Positions 5,775-7,728 of a stretch of DNA of 7,728 nucleotides are shown one piece after another. The DNA comes from an uncultured Chloroflexota bacterium (GTDB lineage: Bacteria > Chloroflexota > Dehalococcoidia > UBA3495). The position numbers and the translations under genes were made by a program. Numbering within the stretch: the stretch's first letter is position 1; every line of letters begins with the position of its first letter. Location: the NCBI GenBank assembly GCA_913031095.1, contig CAJWGH010000044.1:1-7728 (forward strand), written 5' to 3'. The notes below the pieces were generated by a model. That model was not told the origin of the DNA and ran no database searches. It worked only from the letters and a program-made list of their open reading frames with translations.

Positions 5775-6950
5775 TTAAGGACCACCTATCAGGTCCAGGT
5801 ATTTGTACCCGGAACCCGTATTAAAAAGGACAACCGATTCATCTGGGTCCAAGAATTTCTGCTCGAGCAGTCTCTTCAGTCCGACCAAAGTCGCCGCGCC
5901 CTCCGGCGCTGGGAAGATGCCCTCTGCTGTGGCCATCTCGTACATGGCGGCAATCATCTCTTGATCTGAAACGGCCAAAGCCGTTCCACCGGTCTCCCGT
6001 ATCGCCTCCAGTATCAGGTAGTCAGCAAAGGGATGTGGCACCCGCAGGCCGTCGGCTTTGGTCGTAGCGTTCTCCCACAGATCCGAACTGTCTGCGCCTG
6101 TGTTGAAGGCTCGGACAATCGGCTGGCAACCATCCGCCTGCACAGAAATGAACTTGGGCTGTTTCCCCTCGATCCAACCTAGTTCTAAAAGTTCTTTGAA
6201 TCCCTTGTACATGCCGATTATTCCCGTGCCGCCTCCAGTGGGATAGATCACGGCGTCGGGCATCTTCCATCCTAACTGCTGGGCCATCTCAAGCCCCATG
6301 GATTTCTTGCCTTCGGCGCGGTACGGCTCTTTCAAAGTAGAGAGGTCGAAAAATCCGAGTTCTTTGGCCACTGCCACCGCCTCACGTCCTGCGTCATTTA
6401 TCAGACCGGCCACCAAGTTCAGTTCCGACCCTGCGACCAGTGTCTCCTTCTTGTTTGCGTCGGGGGCGTCTTGGGGCATGAAGACTTTGGTTTCCATGCC
6501 CGACCGCGCACCGTAGGCCGCGGCTGCGCCAGCGGCATTTCCAGCGGAGGGCATGGTGAATCCGTCTACTTTTAATTCAACAGCTTTGGAGACTGCGGCG
6601 GAGATGCCTCTAGCCTTGAACGTTCCCGTGGGGTTAAGGCCTTCGTCTTTTATATAAAGGCTCGTCATACCCAGGTTCTGCGCCAGGTTCCTTGACTTGA
6701 TCAGTGGAGTGCCGCCCTCGCCCAGGGTTACGATGCTCCCCTGGTCGTCCACTGGGAGTAGTTCCGCGTAGCGCCACATGGAATCAGGACGGCTGGCTAG
6801 GCTGTCGCGGTCCACTTCGCGCCCCAACTTAGCAAGGTCGTAGCGGGCGAACAGTACCTTTTCACAGCAGGGGCTGATTCCGATCAATTGCTTGTGGGGA
6901 TAGCTCTTGCCGCAGACAGTGCAATCCAGATGATCGATATAACTGGCCAT
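5775..6950 (-). CDS. thrC: Threonine synthase-like PLP-dependent enzyme
   Basis: A 391-residue fold-type II PLP enzyme. Threonine synthase turns O-phosphohomoserine into threonine plus phosphate. The N-terminal CTVC (10-13) with CC (28-29) is a zinc-ribbon-like segment common in this branch. GEGGTPL (77-83) and DEGLNPTGTFKARG (102-115) hold the PLP lysine, Lys112. SAGNAAGAAAAYG (135-147) is the substrate/cofactor loop, with Asn138 expected on the PLP O3'. TGGGTG (238-243) is the phosphate-binding loop and NTGSG (377-381) contacts the pyridine nitrogen. All key residues are present and the length is usual. ATG 6950 has AGGA 5 nt upstream. It is a single-gene unit ending at its own terminator. 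No homoserine dehydrogenase or homoserine kinase gene adjoins it, so a paralogue acting on another amino-acid substrate (threonine dehydratase-like or diaminopropionate lyase-like) cannot be excluded; overall identity favours threonine synthase. Confidence 0.88.
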   Translation of the reverse strand: MASYIDHLDCTVCGKSYPHKQLIGISPCCEKVLFARYDLAKLGREVDRDSLASRPDSMWRYAELLPVDDQGSIVTLGEGGTPLIKSRNLAQNLGMTSLYIKDEGLNPTGTFKARGISAAVSKAVELKVDGFTMPSAGNAAGAAAAYGARSGMETKVFMPQDAPDANKKETLVAGSELNLVAGLINDAGREAVAVAKELGFFDLSTLKEPYRAEGKKSMGLEMAQQLGWKMPDAVIYPTGGGTGIIGMYKGFKELLELGWIEGKQPKFISVQADGCQPIVRAFNTGADSSDLWENATTKADGLRVPHPFADYLILEAIRETGGTALAVSDQEMIAAMYEMATAEGIFPAPEGAATLVGLKRLLEQKFLDPDESVVLFNTGSGYKYLDLIGGP

Positions 6951-7033
6951 GGGGTTCCTGGTCTCCTGCCTAATCTATTCTGCCCTTACTATACCCTGGA
7001 ATCGCCCATTCGGGGAGGAGCAAAGTCCGTCAC

Positions 7034-7062
7034 TTGCCACAGAGCCAGCCGTTAAGTAACAT
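7034..7062 (+). promoter_or_regulatory. Candidate promoter for the FAH-family gene
   Basis: TTGCCA (7034-7039, 5 of 6 to the -35), 17 bp, then TAACAT (7057-7062, 4 of 6 to the -10), leaving a leader of about 50 nt to ATG 7119. The -10 is imperfect, so this is a moderate call. It lies in the 168-bp divergent spacer (6951-7118). A TATAGT on the other strand (6993-6988) might serve the threonine synthase gene but has no recognisable -35. Confidence 0.45.
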
Positions 7063-7118
7063 GCCCGCTACATGTCCGGTGCAACCGAATCACATCTTCA
7101 GCGATAGAAAGGAGAACT

Positions 7119-7728
7119 ATGAAACTGGTATTCTTCGACGATTTCCAATTGGGTGTGGTGAAAGACGATACCGTTGTTGACGTATCCGGTGCGGTCAGCG
7201 GGATCGAGCACACGTCTCCTCAGGACTTGATCGGCAAGCTCATCGAAAATTTCTCCCAGCACCGGGCTTCGTTGCAGCAGGCCGCGGATGGAGCCTTAGG
7301 CAAACCTCTGAACCAGGTCCGGTTAAGATCGCCTCTGCCCAAGCCGCCAAATATTATCTGTATGGCCGTGAATTATATGGAGGACGGCACCCGGGACGAG
7401 CCGGCTCCCATAAATGCCTTCCAAAAGTCACCCAACGCTGTGATTGGTGACGGTGACACCATGGTCCTTCCTGATATCCCGGCTTCGATATTCGAAGGCG
7501 AGGCAGAGATTGCATTGGTCATTGGCAAGCGGGCCAGCAACGTTAAACAGGAAGACGCGTACGACCACATCTTCGGCTACATCAACTTCATCGACGGCTC
7601 GGCTCGTGGCTTACAAGCCGGTGGTAACACCTTCTATCAGATGAAGTCTAGGGATACTTTTGCGCCAATGGGACCCTACCTTGTCACCGCCGATGAGATC
7701 GACGACCCCCAGAACCTGGATATCAAAC
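7119..7728 (+). CDS. Fumarylacetoacetate hydrolase (FAH) family protein, C-terminus cut by window edge
   Basis: Translation from ATG 7119 (AAAGGAG Shine-Dalgarno at 7108-7114) gives 203 residues and runs off the right edge; the family usually has about 280-300. An N-terminal cap (1-70) precedes the FAH catalytic fold. FEGEAEIALVIGKRA (125-139) carries the metal ligands Glu126 and Glu128. GYINFIDGSARGLQ (153-166) has the third ligand Asp159, and KSRDTFAPMGPYLVT (176-190) is the conserved core with the Lys. These enzymes use Mg2+ or Mn2+ to cleave C-C bonds of, or decarboxylate or isomerise, oxo-acids from aromatic or sugar-acid breakdown. Two deviations stand out. The usual NYxxHxxE lid motif reads NYMEDGTRDE (85-94), without the His, and the common NDVTARD reads FIDGSARG. 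The metal site is kept but the lid catalytic pair seems lost, so the reaction may differ from known FAH hydrolases. It diverges from the threonine synthase gene. Confidence 0.9.
   Translation, partial: MKLVFFDDFQLGVVKDDTVVDVSGAVSGIEHTSPQDLIGKLIENFSQHRASLQQAADGALGKPLNQVRLRSPLPKPPNIICMAVNYMEDGTRDEPAPINAFQKSPNAVIGDGDTMVLPDIPASIFEGEAEIALVIGKRASNVKQEDAYDHIFGYINFIDGSARGLQAGGNTFYQMKSRDTFAPMGPYLVTADEIDDPQNLDIK

Noticed and set aside
6988..6993. TATAGT on the minus strand as -10 of the threonine synthase gene
   Set aside because: No -35-like hexamer at 16-18 bp and no extended -10; too weak to list as a promoter.

Overview
The window is bacterial chromosomal DNA, dense with metabolic genes. Five complete genes and one partial gene lie on the minus strand (right to left), and one partial gene diverges on the plus strand at the right edge. 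The gene set is a threonine synthase-type PLP enzyme, a thiolase, a GMC flavoprotein, a small VOC protein, a PAL-like beta-propeller, a member of an uncharacterised family and a fumarylacetoacetate-hydrolase (FAH) family enzyme. With moderately high GC and Shine-Dalgarno-led ATG/TTG starts, this would suit an uncultured heterotroph such as a marine SAR202-type Chloroflexota. That placement is an impression; nothing here fixes the taxon. I see no phage, transposon, CRISPR, tRNA or rRNA.

Layout, right to left. At 7119-7728 (+) is the N-terminal two thirds of a FAH-family enzyme, cut by the window edge. A 168-bp divergent spacer separates it from a threonine synthase-like gene (5775-6950, -), which ends at a strong intrinsic terminator (5620-5677). 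A likely promoter at 5555-5584 then starts a probable three-gene unit: thiolase (4321-5517), GMC oxidoreductase (2625-4220) and VOC protein (2156-2524), with spacers of about 100 bp. A 12-bp hairpin lies in the thiolase-GMC spacer. Just downstream of the VOC gene is a near-consensus sigma-70 promoter (2084-2112) for a beta-propeller gene (1042-1989), whose residues resemble peptidyl-alpha-hydroxyglycine alpha-amidating lyase (PAL). That gene ends at a GC-rich hairpin (975-1000). The last gene (803 to the left edge, TTG start) belongs to a conserved family to which I can assign no function.

How they may fit together: a thiolase, a flavin alcohol dehydrogenase, a VOC enzyme and, divergently, a C-C bond hydrolase are typical parts of a catabolic pathway for a carboxylated or cyclic organic substrate ending in acyl-CoA cleavage. 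The substrate cannot be read from the sequence. The threonine synthase is cut off from this unit by its terminator and is probably independent. The points most worth following are the PAL-like propeller without a visible monooxygenase partner, the FAH protein that seems to lack the usual lid His/Glu pair, and the unassigned protein at the left edge.
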